Source: Tilletia caries
Lineage: Eukaryota; Basidiomycota; Exobasidiomycetes; Tilletiales; Tilletiaceae
Length of the DNA: 64,000 bases
Assembly: GCA_032718865.1 (NCBI GenBank)
Contig: JALUTQ010000001.1
Location: 992,001 to 1,056,000 of the forward strand
Direction: 5' to 3'
This document shows, one piece after another, positions 22,370 to 34,511 of this stretch. Positions within the stretch are counted from its first letter, which is position 1. Each line of letters begins with the position of its first letter. Position numbers and translations under genes: made by a program. The notes beneath the pieces are model-generated. The model saw only the letters and a program-made list of their open reading frames with translations. It was not told the DNA's origin and did no database searches.

Positions 22370-24397
22370 ATGGATCAAGCACACCACAAGATGCGAAGGC
22401 TCGTCCGCACCCCCAGCGAGCACCAAGCAGCCCCGCTCAGGAGGCAGAGCACATCCCACTTCCTAGGCGCAGACCTCGTCCGCCGCCAGGACGCGGGCCA
22501 GGTCACATCCGACCAATGCCGTGGAGGCGCGCTCTACACCGCTCCATTACAAGGCGCCGTTGTCGACTCCGCTCAGATGCTCAAGATCGAGTGGAACAAG
22601 GCCTGCCTGCTCGATCAGGGCAACATCGACATCTACGTCGTCACCTCGGCCGGTGTCAAGCCTTTGGCTGCATACAAGGGAATCCCCTCCGACCGTGGGT
22701 TCTATCAGGCACAGCTCCACCCATACTGGTGGGGCGGCACCGCATCTGCCAATCTAACCCTCAACATCGTCAAGAGCGGCAATGAGGTCTGGGACAGTCC
22801 CAATCCCGTTGGTCCACAATGGGTGGCCACCTATGCCGTGCCCGGCCCTGGCCAGCCCGTTCCCGATTATGCCGACGGCTCCACCTCCAAGGCCGACCAG
22901 ATCGTCAGCTACTTCTTCGCCGGAGGCGGCCTCACCCCTGGCGGCAAAGCAGCCGCCATCATCTGCCCGCTCGTCGTGGTTCTCTGCGGAATCGGGCTCT
23001 ACCTGCGCAAGCACCACATCAACCGCTTCAACAAGACCGCCGACTGGGCCAACAATATGGACAAGCGCATGTCTCGCATCTCCGTCGACTGGGACCGCGG
23101 TGGAGATGGCTCCAAGGGCCCCATGCCCGGAACCCGGCCTGCCAGTTTCTACCCGCGACCCTCCCAAGATCCTAGCGTGATGGGTCACCGCAACCGCGCC
23201 AGTCAGTACAAGCCCGACGAGCAGGAGATGGACGAGATCGATCCCGAGATCAGAGACGCGTACGGCGGTCTTGCTGGACTCGGCGCATCCGCCAGCAGCC
23301 TCGGGCACGGCCTTGGCGCCGGAGGGGACCACTCTGGCAGCCGGATCTCCTTTGCAGCATCGGGCGCTGGCGATCGTCGCTCCCGCATCTCCTTCGCCCC
23401 GCCCCGCGAGTCCAACGACGGTCAATCGTCAGGCGTCAACCGTCATCGGGCCAGTGCTTCTATTCCTCGCGTCGGACAGAACAACTGGCGCAGAAGTGTG
23501 GGTGGCAGCAGTGCGTTCCGTGACTCGGTGGCAGACAGTGACGTGCCGGAGGTGCCCAAGCTGGCCCTCAACCTGAGGAGCAGTCCCCTGGCTGGCGGAT
23601 CGCACGAACCGGACGACCTTCTCATGAGCCCGACCCAGCATGACGGACCTCGCGCCCTGGCCAACTCCGACGTCGACCTCATGCGCCCATCCTTTGACAG
23701 CTTCGGCACAAACGCAAGCGGGCCGTCCCCAGCCGCCGGCTTTATGAATCGCCAGACCATGGACTCCACGCTCTCACACGGCTACTTTAGCGCAAATGGC
23801 GCAGGAGTCGGCGCAGGCGTCGGCACCGGCGGTGGTGGCCTCGGCCGACTGGGAATGGGCACCCCAGGCGAGAACGAGAACTCGGACGCGTACTCCGTCT
23901 CGACGGGTGCCCATCTCCCCTACACGAGCTCGTCGCCCCCACCGCAACTGCCCAGCATGCCCGGCCTCGGCTCCTCGGCCTCCGGGTTTGGATCGCAGGT
24001 GCGCACGGGCATGGCGCCGCCGGCGAATACGTCCAGTCCGGACGATGCGATGCGTGCGTATGCGGCTGCGAGGGCTGCTGGTACGGTGGGTGCGGGTGTC
24101 GGTGCGGGCGGCGCGGGTGTTGGCGCGGGTGTGGGGTCTGGTGCGGGTACGGGCCCCGGTGGTATGCGGACGCTCTTTGCGGGTGGGCTGGATGACGATT
24201 CGGCCCATCGTGCCTCTCCGAGCATGGGTGGCAGCATGGGCGGCAGCTCGCTGAACGAGGATGATGTAGTTGGGTGAGTTTTTTTCCCCTCCAGAATCGC
24301 GCGCGGGGAGGTCATACCGATTCAGATATCTGACACGTTCGCCTTGCCTTTTTCTTTTGACCCCAGTTATAACGAGGCTGCTGCTGCTGGACACTGA
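22370..24397 (+). CDS. Single-pass membrane protein with extracellular Kre9/Knh1-like beta domain and Gly/Ser-rich tail
   Basis: Exons 22370-24273 and 24367-24397; 644 aa. The ectodomain (about 45-170) reads LYTAPLQGAVVDSAQMLKIE then WNKACLL, IPSDRGFYQAQLHPYWWGG and VWDSPNPVGPQWVATYAV. This resembles Ig-like/Kre9-Knh1-type domains of fungal surface proteins. One TM helix (about 204-222, AAAIICPLVVVLCGIGLYL) is followed by RKHHINRFNK, then a Ser/Gly/Ala-rich cytoplasmic tail with RISVDWDRGG and repeated RISFA motifs. Exon 1 reads through to a false stop at 24275; splicing at 24274-24366 instead adds GYNEAAAAGH, giving a clean acidic-to-GH end. No strong signal peptide is seen. Its layout resembles the protein at 1296-2954, suggesting a related role at the cell surface; function is inferred. 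Confidence 0.8.
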
Positions 24398-25105
24398 GTC
24401 AACAAGAATGTCATTGTCCAGCCTCTTCAGCGCCTTCTCGCCCCCCACTCTTTTCTGCTCTTTTACCGTTTCCCAGCCTGCGCTCGACCGTCTGCGACTG
24501 TTCGGGGCCGCTCCATATCTCCTTCTCCTCCTGGGACCCAGGGCCCATCACAGCCCGACGCACTCGTTCGCTCTCCCTCCCTTCGTTCTCTTCTCGATCG
24601 ACATCGACATCGACTGCGTCCCCGTCCCGCCTTGCTCCCGTCCTCCCCGAATCACACGGTTCGCGTCTTCTAACCTATTCACCCCTTTCTCCGGTCCGTG
24701 GCCTTGTTCCGGCTCTCCTGCCTCTTTCTTCTCTTCCGTTCTCCCTACCCTTCTGCTTTATCCACCTACGCTCATTTTAACTTCCGTCAGACGCTTTCTG
24801 GCGCTGGCTACCCTTTCTTTCTTCTTTTTTCTCTTTCTTTCTTTCTCTCTCTCCCAACTACTACTTGGATCCACTATACTTCTCTCCTTTGCTCGCCTTT
24901 GCGGTGTGAATGCACCATCATCACCTTGCTTCATTTACGGGACGAGTCTGTCGCGAAGTGTCCGGCGTGAAGCGGGCTTGGAAGCCGAAGGTAAAGTAAA
25001 AGGTCAATAGAAATCCTGGGATTGCTGGTGATGAAGCAGAAGCCTCGTCCTCGCGGTCGGAGCGTCAAGAGCATGTCACGGCAGCCCCCCCAACCCAATC
25101 CCAGC
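24398..25105. other. Pyrimidine-rich 3' flank between convergent genes
   Basis: About 0.7 kb between the membrane-protein stop and the NOP12 stop on the other strand. The + strand is C/T-rich (for example TTTCTTTCTTTCTCTCTCTCC around 24830-24856) like the 3' flank of the first membrane-protein gene. A frame stays open from 24270 to about 25010 but is Phe/Leu/Ser/Pro low complexity. I regard it as a long 3' UTR rather than coding. Confidence 0.45.
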
Positions 25106-27902
25106 TCAAGGCCGACGACGAACACCCGCGCTCGTGCTCGACTTCGTCTTCTTGCCCGATCCAGATCCAGCCCCCTTCCGATGCTGCCCCCCACCGGCCT
25201 TCTTCATACTCTTCCCCTGCGCCAACTTAACCCTCGCCTTCCCACCCTCGTCCCCATCTCCCTTCCCCTTCGTCTTCGAAGCGAGCTTCTTCTCCATCCG
25301 CCGCGCATTTCGAGCAGGGTCCGCACGCTTGACTGCGCCGCGTTCCTCCTTCGAGAGCAGGAAGAACTCGGGCGCGGCGATGGCTGCGTTGGGCTCGAGA
25401 TGCTTTGTCGGTCTGGGTGGTGCTGCTGATGATGATCCTTTCTGAAAAGAGCCTCGGTTCGAGCTGCCGCCTCGGGCGTTCGTCGACCGGTTCCGATCTC
25501 CTCCGTCTCTGCCGTTTTGCGACGACGATGCTCCTGCGCCTGCACGTCCGCCGCCGGCGTTCGGGGGTAAGGCGGACGCGGTCACGTTCTTGCAAGGCGA
25601 GACTCGCAAGGGCCGCGACTTGAACTTGAACCGACGGCGGTACGTATCCCTGCTCGCTGCCGATACCAGCTCATCCTCTCCATCATCATCAGCAGCCTTC
25701 TTCTTCTGACTCCCCTTAGGAGCCGGCGGGGCCCTCGCTGCTCGCCCGGATTTCAGCGCTTGCATGTACGCGTCCTCCGCCTCGTATAGCGCCAACACCT
25801 CCTCCACGCACGCCGAGTCCACAAAGCGCACATACCCGAACCCTTTACCCATCTGTGTCGCCTTGTCCCGCACGAGCCGGACATCCTGTACCCATTCGCC
25901 CTCTTGCTCGGACGTCACCGCGCCGAAAAGCAGCGCACCACCATCGCTCTTCGAAGACGAAGAAGAAGCCGGCACGATCTTGATCTGCTGAGACGCCGGC
26001 GGCCGCCCACGTTCCTCCCTAACCATCTTCTCAAAGAAGCCACGGAGCTCCTCCTCCTCCGTCTCGAAGTCGAGGTTGCCCACGAACACAGTCGCCTTCG
26101 AGTTCGTCCCGCGCGAGGTGTGCAGATTGCCAACGACGAGCAGGCTCCCGTCGACTGGCGATTTGAGCTTGTCCAGTCCCGCGGTGACCACGTCCGAGGG
26201 CTCCATGGGTGTCACGACGTCTGCGCGCAGATGACGGCCCTCGAAGGTGGATCCGTTGAGACAGACTGCCAGCAGCGCAGCCAGGACGGGTGCAGTCACC
26301 GCGCCGCTCTCGACAGCAGCGTCGCCAAACGTCTCGCGAACGACCTTGGGGTCCGGGTGCTGGACGGTCACGTACGCGTTCACTGCTGCCGCCTTGGAGT
26401 TCAATTCCTGAGTGATGTACGCGACTTTGCGCTTCTGGTTCGCGTTCAAAAAGACCTTGCCCTGTGCGCGCCCTTCCTCGTTGTCCAGGAGGCGCGATGC
26501 TTCCTTGTACGCCTGTGTGCGCTCGTTCAGCTTCTTCGCCCCGGTCCCTTCGGTGTCCATCGAGTCCGTCGGCACACTGAAGGGTACCGAGCGGAAGCGG
26601 ACCGTCATTACCTTGAGCAAACCAGGAACGGGCGAGAACGACTGGATGTGCCGATGAAGCGCTTTTTGGAGAGACTGTTGAAAATGAAGATGAACAAGTA
26701 GGGACTATCAGAGGGTTGAAGTTGGGGGAAAAGCTGATGTTCTGCCTGCTCAACTTACTTTGGACTTGACTGCGTCGATGACGACGTTCCCAAGGAAGAC
26801 CGTGCGACGATCCTTGAGCTCGCGAGGCTCCTCATCGCCCTCGCGCTCCCTACGCGCGCTCAACTTGTCCTTGTCCTGAGGTTTGCGAAGCGTCTCGTGA
26901 ACAAGCTCTGTCTTGCCCTCTTCCGGCTCTTCGTCGGCAGACTCGGCTTCTTCTTCTTCCTCCTCTTCTTCGTCGTCGTCGTCTTCTGCTCCCTCTTCCT
27001 CCTCATCAGCAACGTCCGAATCGTCATCCTCGCCCTGCGTCGCCTTCGTGGTAGCCTTCAATGAAGTTTTCGCGTCTTCCTCCTCCTCGTCCCCGTCATC
27101 GTATAGGACATTGTAGTCCTCTGATCCAAGCTCGCTGAGCTCTTCGTCATCTTCCTCCGCCTCCTCATCGTCACCGGCCTGAGCGTCCTCCTCCTCCTCG
27201 TCGTCGTCCTCATCAGCATCTTCCATATCCACATCCTCGTCAGCCTCAGCCTCGGCATCGGCATCGTTGGTACGTGCGCCTTTCTTCGTGGCTGCAGGTG
27301 CAGAAGCGGAAGCAGAGGAGCCTGCCTTCTTGCTTGACGGAGCCACAGCGGGGTTGACAGCTGGCGGTGGAGGTGGTGGTGGCTGCGGAAGATGAGACGA
27401 GGAAGAGCAAAGAGAGAGAAAGGAATCAGTGGCTACTCCAGCGCTCGCCCAGCACATCGAGAGGCAAACTCACGACAGCTGCAAAGAGGGCGTCGAGCTC
27501 CTTGTCGAAGTCGGCCGCGCCTTTGTTGTTGGAGAGGAAGTCGGTCTGGCTGGATCGTGTGCTGTTCTCCTTCTCCTTCTTGCTGGGCTTGCTCTTGGGC
27601 TTGGCTTGCTCCTTGCGCGCCTTCTTGGACTCGGGCTGGTCCGCTTCAACGACAGCAGGAGCAGGAGCAACAGGAGAAGGAAGCGCGTCGTCCTCTGCCT
27701 TGCGCTTGTTCTTCTTCTTGTCCTTCTTTGCCGCCGCCGCTTTGCCTTCGTTGTTGTCGTCGTTCTTGGTCTTCTTCTTGCTCTTCTCGCCATTGTCCGG
27801 CGCCGACTCGTGCTCAGTGACCGCGGCCTCAGCAGCCACTGGGGCGACGACCTCGGCCTGGGCCTTGCGCTTCTTCGCTGTCTTGTCTGTGTCCTTGCTC
27901 AT
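25106..27902 (-). CDS. NOP12: NOP12/RBM34-type nucleolar RNA-binding protein (RRMs, acidic and Lys-rich extensions)
   Basis: Exons: complement(25106-26674, 26759-27382, 27474-27902); 873 aa, all introns phase 0. The start MSKDTDKTAKKRKAQAEVV leads into Lys-rich nuclear-localisation sequence. Exon 2 is extraordinarily acidic (runs of D/E of 9 or more) and then enters the first RRM with RRTVFLGNVVIDAVKSK. Exon 3 continues it (QKALHRHIQSFSPVPGLLKV). The second RRM is KATVFVGNLDFETEEEELRG with RNP1 KGFGYVRFVD. After it, RRRFKFKSRPLRVSPCKN and a Lys/Arg-rich tail (KTKGKGDGDEGGKARVKLAQ). In yeast Nop12 acts in pre-25S rRNA processing in the nucleolus. At 873 aa it is about twice the yeast length, from the acidic and basic insertions. 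Confidence 0.87.
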
Positions 27903-28162
27903 CGCTGCCTGTCTGACTCCTTCTCGACGTCGTTGTTCTCCGTCTCGACCTCGTTCTGCGTCCCAGTGACCGACCTTCTCAACTTTTTTTTCAGTCAGTG
28001 GAGCCCGATCTCCACACCGCACTCACGGTATCCGTACGGTTCGAACTGCCACCATAACAGCAAAGGTCGATGAATGGTTCATTTGCTGTCAATGATGGAA
28101 TGGGAAGGATAACATGGGGTGGTGTATGGGTACGAAGGCTCTACCCTGCGTCTTCTGGGAGA

Positions 28163-30272
28163 CTACCAGCCAAAGATGGCATCACTCAGCCGCTGTCCCA
28201 ACCCAGCACCGCCCGCCCCAGCACCAGCTTCATTCCCACCTTTGCCCCCTCCCTGCTGAACAGCCACCAACGCACCATTACCCGCACCCTGAGCAGGCGC
28301 CGGACTGTTCCCCAACGCCGTCCGGAACAGCGAGCTCGGTGGCACCGCACTCGCATTCCGACCATGTCCCAGCCCACCAGGCGACGCGTGCACCGAAGCC
28401 GAGAAGTCCGCCCTGCCGCTGCTGCTTGACGACGCGCCGCCAGTCGAAGACCCGAAAATACCGGCAGCCGCTTTCGCAAACGGACTCGCATTCGTCGACG
28501 AAACGCCCGAGCCTCCCGAACCAGGCGTACGCAGCACCAGGCTGGGAGTGTTGATCTGGCTGATCGGTCGACCGAATGCCGGCGTTGACTCTCGCTTCTG
28601 ACGTGCGTGCGGGTTATGAGCAGGCGCAAGACTGCCACTGCTCGCACTCGCACTGGCCTCCGGAGCAGGCGAGGGCGCCGCCGTCGCCATAGAAGCAGTC
28701 ATCGACCGACCGGGTCCAAGATCGCCCACGTCCCCGCCATTCGCAAGCACCGCCGCGTTCGCCGAGGCCAGCACCGCACTGTTGATCCCATTCTGCACGA
28801 CCTCCCGATGCAAGTTCTCGTTCACGAAGCGGATCCCGATCCGACAACCGGCGCCAGCGATCACATCCCCGTTCCGTCGCAACGCCCGCAGAGCACACCA
28901 CGGCTCGGCATAGGTGATCTGAAGAGCGTCGTACTGCAAACCGCCGAGCGGGGCTCCGTCCAGCCCGGACCCAAAGCCAGCACCATGGCTCGCACCGTTG
29001 TCCAGTGAAGATACCGGTGTCAGGGCGACAATCTCGCCGATCGACTCGAAGAAGTGCAGCACGGCCGTCTTGGACGCAGCAGGGAACCCAAAGACGAGCA
29101 GCGTCCGCGTCGGATCCGAAGACGAGTTCGAGCCTGGCGAACTACCGTTGTTGCCGACTGTCGACGAGCCGAGACCACCGGTGCTAGCACCCAGTCCGAC
29201 GGCAGGAGACCCACGTGAGGCTGTCGAAGCGCCCAACCGACTCGCGTACAACGACCCTCCATCCAACCCAGATCGAACACTGGCAGAAAACCCAAAGGGA
29301 GACGATCCATCCCCACCACCAGCCCCACCTCCCTCCCTCAACCCTTGCACAGGCGGCAAGTCATCCTCTTCATCCATAGCGACCACAGAAGCATCCCGAC
29401 CACCACCACCACCACCACCCGCAACGAACACACCACTCGCACTCCGTCGCAATCCACCAGGTCCAACAGAACCCCTCAGACTGGCATCATCCCCACCACC
29501 ACCACCAGGCCCAACAGAGCGTCGGTTGCCACGGAGACCGCCGGGCCCAAAGATGCTCTCCGACCGGGCCGACATGCCGCGGTCGTCCATCGTCGGACTT
29601 CGGGAGGTGAAGAAGGACGATTGGAAGGCGTGCGTCGGGGACGTGGCTGTACCCCGTCCGTCGGCGTCCCGGCTCGTGTTCGCGTCGTCGTCATGCGTCG
29701 GCGAATGATGTCCGCTCACCCGCCGATTGGATGCGTAGGGCTGAGATGGGGTTGCAGAAGCTCAGTTCAGTGGCCGTTTCTTTCGTTTCTCTCAGCATGT
29801 AAATTGGGGGGAGAAAGAATGGACAACACACCTTGTTCGAACGGATCTTGGACAGATAACCAGGCACGTACACCGGGTTCGTCTGACCGGCGCCCTGGAC
29901 ACCCGCACCCACACTGCCGTACAGCGACCCCGAGCTCGAGGAGTGATGCAGGCCGGGATGGCCCGCGCCGCCCATGGCGCGTGCGCCATAGAGAGAGCTG
30001 GAGTGCTGCTGCTGAGGCTGGAAGCCGGCTTGTTGCTGCTGTTGGCCAAATCCGAAGCCAAAGCCAGGCTGCTGCTGTTGCTGCTGCTGCCGGTTGAGGT
30101 CATTGACCGATAGAGGACCAGGCGTGGCTGGGGCAGCACCGAACAGGCCTGGCTGCTGTTGCTGTTGAGGCTGCTGCTGCTGCTGCTGAGCTTGAGGCTG
30201 ACCGAAGCTGAAGGCGCCCGCAGTCTGCGCGGGCTGCTGTTGCTGCTGCTGAGGTTGGGAGAAGGAAAACAT
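28163..30272 (-). CDS. NUP53: Nucleoporin NUP53/NUP35 (RRM_Nup35, Mppn fold)
   Basis: Exons: complement(28163-29740, 29832-30272); 672 aa. The N-terminus is Gln-rich with FG-type repeats (AFSFGQP, FGFGFGQQQ). The non-canonical dimerising RRM of the Nup35 family lies at about 357-455: TRTLLVFGFPAASKTAVLHF, FESIGEIVALTP, YDALQITYAEPWCALRALRR and CRIGIRFVNENL. The protein ends in QRLSDAIFGW, the C-terminal amphipathic, membrane-binding helix known for Nup53. It is a component of the nuclear-pore inner ring that bridges Nic96/Nup170-type scaffolds and the pore membrane. The 91-nt intron has a GTGTGT donor. The extra Gly/Ser-rich sequence around the RRM is disordered. Confidence 0.92.
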
Positions 30273-30993
30273 CTGTAGAAGGGGAAGCGAAGGAAAGAGG
30301 AGGGAAGACGGGGAGGAAAAGAAAGGGGAATGGGAAGAAAGAAGGGAAGGAAGGAAGGAAGGAAAGACGAAACCGCCTACGCTGAGATCGCGGAGTTCGA
30401 GCGCGCGCACGGAAGAGCGGGATACCGAAAGGCAAGAGAAGGCGGACAGGCAGACTCGAGGCAGCCCAACGTCAAGATACTCAGAGCGAGGTGATGGTGT
30501 GCGGAATGAATGAGCCCAAGCAAGTCAGTGTGTTGTGATCGTCTCTCGCGCCTCGTCACGTGCAGCTGGTGAAAATGATGACTCGGTGCGTAAGAATTCG
30601 GTGACTGGCCTTCTCAGTTCTCAGCACCTCATCTACAACCTGCGCCTTCCGCCCGACAACGAACGAACGACGAGGCAAAATCCCCCTAGGTCAACATCAT
30701 CATTCACAAAAGCCGCTTGCTTAAAGGCGGGCCGCGTGGTGTATTGCGTGAAAGAAAGAGAGAAAAGGAGAGAGGGAGAGGAAGAAGAAGGAAAAATGCA
30801 ATATAGACCATCAAGGCGTAACGGAGGATGAAGGTGGGGAAGGGCGTCGGTGTCCCATCGTGCAGAACGATAGAACTTTTGTTGGAGTAAGGGGAAGGGT
30901 GGGGCTTTCCATCTCCCAGGCCACGAGATAGCCTCAAGGATCGAGGAGAGGGAAGCACGTCTACACTTGATTAAGCCGTGACGACTCATACGT
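30273..30993. promoter_or_regulatory. NUP53 promoter/leader and eIF3a 3' flank
   Basis: 721 bp. Beside the NUP53 start the coding strand is pyrimidine-rich, including a (GGAA)n run on + near 30341-30364. A CACGTG E-box occurs at 30557-30562 (as TCACGTG). The rest, toward the eIF3a stop at 30994, is purine-rich on + and shows no gene. Confidence 0.4.
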
Positions 30994-33900
30994 CTAGCGC
31001 CGACCAGGCGGCCTGTGAAGATCGAAGGGAAGAGAGTCAGAATAAATCGCTCATAAAAGGAGAAGAGTGACTGAGACTCTAGGTCCTAAGAAAAGACTCA
31101 CCTGTAAGCACCTCCAGCCGCCTTTTTGACAGGCTGGAACCCATCATCATCAACCGCAGCCCCATCCTCCGCTACCGGAGCCGGGGCCGCCGCCGCCCGA
31201 GCAGGCGCCGGCGAGCCAGGAGCGGCATCACCACCAGGTGGACCCCGTCTCGCGGCAAACGCACCAGGCCGGTACGCGCCTCCACTCGAAGCAGGAAGCG
31301 AAGCCGCCGGCGAACTTGCAGCCGCAGCCGCAGGAGCGGCAGCAGGAGCAGGAGCGGGGGAAGCGGGAGCAGGACTAGCCGCCCCACCAGCCTCTCTCTC
31401 GCGCGCCTCCTTAGCCGCACGCAACATACCGGGCCGGTACGACCCCGACGAAGCGAGTGGCGCAGCAGCCGCCGTCGCCGCCGCCGGTGCAGGCGAACTA
31501 GGCGCAGGCGATCCATTCACAGCGGGAGACGAGGGCGCTGCTGCGGCGCCACCATCCTCCGCCGCTCGCGTACGAGGCAACAATCTGCCCTGTCCCGGTC
31601 GGTACCCGGTACTGGAAAGAAGAGCGACCTCCGCATTCGAGCCCGAAGCAGCCCCACCTCTCCGCCAAACATTGTCTCCTCCCGTCCCCGCGCCCGCCGC
31701 CGCTCCTGCTCCTGCTCCCGCCGCCGGTCGGGCAGGCGAGCTTGCAGTGCCAAGAGCAGCCCCACTCTGTCGTAGCATCCGACGCTCTTCCGCCTCTGCC
31801 TCCCGCTTTCGCTGAATCTCCACAGTCCGGTCCAGCTCGGCCGTGCGCGCCTCCCGCTCGGCACGCTTCTGCGCCTCCAACTCCGCATCCTTCTCCGCCT
31901 GCACCCGCGCAGCCTCGGCATCCCGCTCCGCCTGCTCCTTGCGCAGCTCCTCTTGCCGTGCACGCTCCTCGGCCTCGGCCTCCTCCCGCTCCGCACGCTG
32001 GCGATCCTCCTCTCGTTGACGCAATACGTCCGCCTTGCGCTTCTCTTTCTCCCGCTCAATGTTGGCCTTGGCCCGCTCACGACGAGCCTCGAACTCGACT
32101 TTCCGCTTGGCTTCAATGACCTCTCGGGTCTTGTGGTAGTCGCCAAGGATACGCTGCAGCCGTCCCTTGTTGTCCATGTCCTCAGCATGCTTCTGCTTGG
32201 AGGTCTCGATGAGAGCCACACGTGCCGCCTCGTGCGCCTTGAGGTCCTCGGTTTGTTGGCGCTCGTAGTCCTTCTCGATGAGAGGAATCTCTTCCTTACG
32301 GTACGCACGCTCGAGGTGGTCCATGCGGCGGAACACCACACGCAGACGCTCGTTCAGCTCGCGCTTCTCCTTCTCCAACTGCTCAACCTGAAGCTGAACC
32401 AGCTTCTCGGTGTCCAGGTTGGCGTACTCCTCCTCGGTAAGCTTGAGACCACCCTTCTCCTTGAGACTCTGGGCAAGCTTCTTCGCCTCCTCCACCCGAA
32501 CCGCCTCAAGCTCCTTCTTGACCCGCTCGGCCTCGCGGCGCTTGGTCTCCTCGGCAACACGACGCTGTTCAGTTTCAGCGGCCAGACGAGCCTGCTCAGC
32601 ACGGACGGCCGCCTGGTCCGAGGCACGCTTCGCAGCCATCTCCTCGAGAAGCTCCTTACGACGAGCCAAGATGGACCTGCGGACGACTGCAGCCTTGTGC
32701 TCTTCCTCCGCTGCTGCCACGGCCCGAGCAAACGCAGATCGCCGGGCCTCCTCGGCTCGTTCGCGGAGGGTGGGGTCGATAATGAATGCAGTGTTGTCGA
32801 GGGCAGACGCAAGACGGGTCAGTTGCGTGCGGACCAGCTCGGAAGGAGTGGCCTGGAGCTTGACAACGTCAGTGTCATGAGACACGGACGCAGATGGGTG
32901 CACATCGGCAGCAAACACGTCATCACGGAAGGTGATGGCCTGAGTGTTGTGGTCGATGCGGATGTCGAGGTGGCCCTTCTTGCAGGCGTTGAGGCAGAAC
33001 TTCTCAATGTCAGCGGCGGTGTAGTTGTATGGCGCCTTGAAGGCGGACACAAGCTTCATGACCTTGTCGAGGTTGACGGTGTCATAGACCTGGCTGAGCT
33101 GTTGGAAGAGGCGAGTGAGGATGACAGAGTGCAGCGGCTTGACGTACTTTGCCATCTCCTCATCCTGTGCGATCTGAGAGATGATGGGCTCAATCTTGGC
33201 GCAGATTGACAGAGGGTGGAACTCGGCCTCGAGGATGTTGTAGAGGTTGCGGAGCTCAGGCTTGACACGCTTGAGGATGTTGCGGTTGAGAGCCTCCTTA
33301 AGCAGACCCGAGCGGGTGGGAGTCCGCGCGAGACCGAGCAGAGCAGTCAAACGGCCAGTGCGGCTGCGAGTTTCCTGGTCGCCGTGGAGGAAGTCCGACT
33401 TGCTCCGGTTCATGTTACCGGTTCCGGGGGCGCTAGATGAGATGACGGGAACGGCCAGTGCACTGAGCAAGACGAGAGAAGCCATGCGTGCATGCTCCTC
33501 CTCGGTCTTGATCGAAGCCCGGGCCAGAGCGTAGTATCGGTTCCAGGCGGCAGCATGGAAGAGACTGTTGTCGGAGACAAGGAAGATACGGGCCAGCTTC
33601 TCGTAGTAGTTGGCCATCATCTGTGGCTTGGGGCCCTTCTTGGCCATGGTGAGCAGGTTGTGAATGTCCTCCACGCTGCGGAAGGCCTCCTGCCAAAGCT
33701 CGAGCTCAACGGCGGCATTAAGCTGAGAGAAACGAGTGTCAAGGTGTCGCTGGAGGGTGTCCGCATCCGCAAGGTTGATGGAGTGGGTGTGGTGCGCAAA
33801 GCGAGCGACGTTGGAGAGATGGTTGCGGAGCAGGTCGCACAGACGGCGGAACTCCGTCTTGCGCTGGTAGCGAAGACAGAAGTTAAGCGCCTGAGTGGCG

Positions 33901-34511
33901 ATGGCCTGGTACTGAACCTCCAGCCGGGCGTTGTTGCGCAGGATCTCGAGAGCGGTGCGGTATGCCTCCCAGAGGAACTTGAGCCAGGGCGTGACGAGAG
34001 CGCGGTCGGTGCGGTCCCTGGTCTGCTCCTGACTGACGGAGCCAAGGAGCATGTTCTCGGGCGTATCGCCCTCCTCGAGGTCATCGACATCGATCTCTGC
34101 GACAGCGGCGTCGGCGCGTCCCTGTGCCTCGACGACTTTGGCGTCGGAGAGCTGGATGAAGTGCTTGATGACGTGCTCGACCGAGGTTGGGTCTGTGTTC
34201 TGTGCCATGTTCTTGTACTGCATGAGGCCGTCTTTGGCGACGCGCCCGCGGCGGAGGTCAACACAGAGGTCGACGAAGCGGATCATGATGGGCTGGAGCG
34301 ACGGGAGGGGCGTCTGCTTGAAGCGGCGCTGAGAGAAGATCTCATGGAGGGCCTGGAGAGCGGCCTGCGACTGGCCGATTCCGATCAGCTCTGGAAGGAG
34401 AGAGCAGAGTCAGCGGGCGCTTGCGCTTGCAACTGCCAACCTCCATTCATGTATGTGCTCACCTTCAGCGCGCTTGAGGACCGTTTCCGGTCGGGTGAAT
34501 CCTGGAGCCAT
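30994..34511 (-). CDS. TIF32: Eukaryotic translation initiation factor 3 subunit A
   Basis: Exons: complement(30994-31012, 31102-34390, 34463-34511); 1118 aa, length divisible by three. eIF3a is the scaffold of the eIF3 complex on the 40S subunit. The start MAPGFTRPETVLKRAEELIG then QSQAALQALHEIFSQRRFKQ is the highly conserved eIF3a N-terminus. The PCI/winged-helix part ends near KPLHSVILTRLFQQLSQVYD and IEKFCLNACKKGHLDIRIDH. A long charged coiled coil (about 540-860, rich in EEAKR, REREEADR-type repeats) follows, then an Ala/Pro/Ser-rich tail with repeated YRPG motifs. The last exon is only 19 nt: exon 2 would read AYR-stop, whereas splicing at 31013-31101 adds PPGRR. Confidence 0.95.

Noticed and set aside
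24270..25010. 246-codon open frame on + after the second membrane protein
   Set aside because: Phe/Leu/Ser/Pro low complexity from CT-rich DNA; the splice at 24274-24366 shows the frame is not used.
25904..26701. 265-codon open frame on + opposite NOP12
   Set aside because: Antisense to the RRM exons; composition and lack of domains mark it as a shadow.
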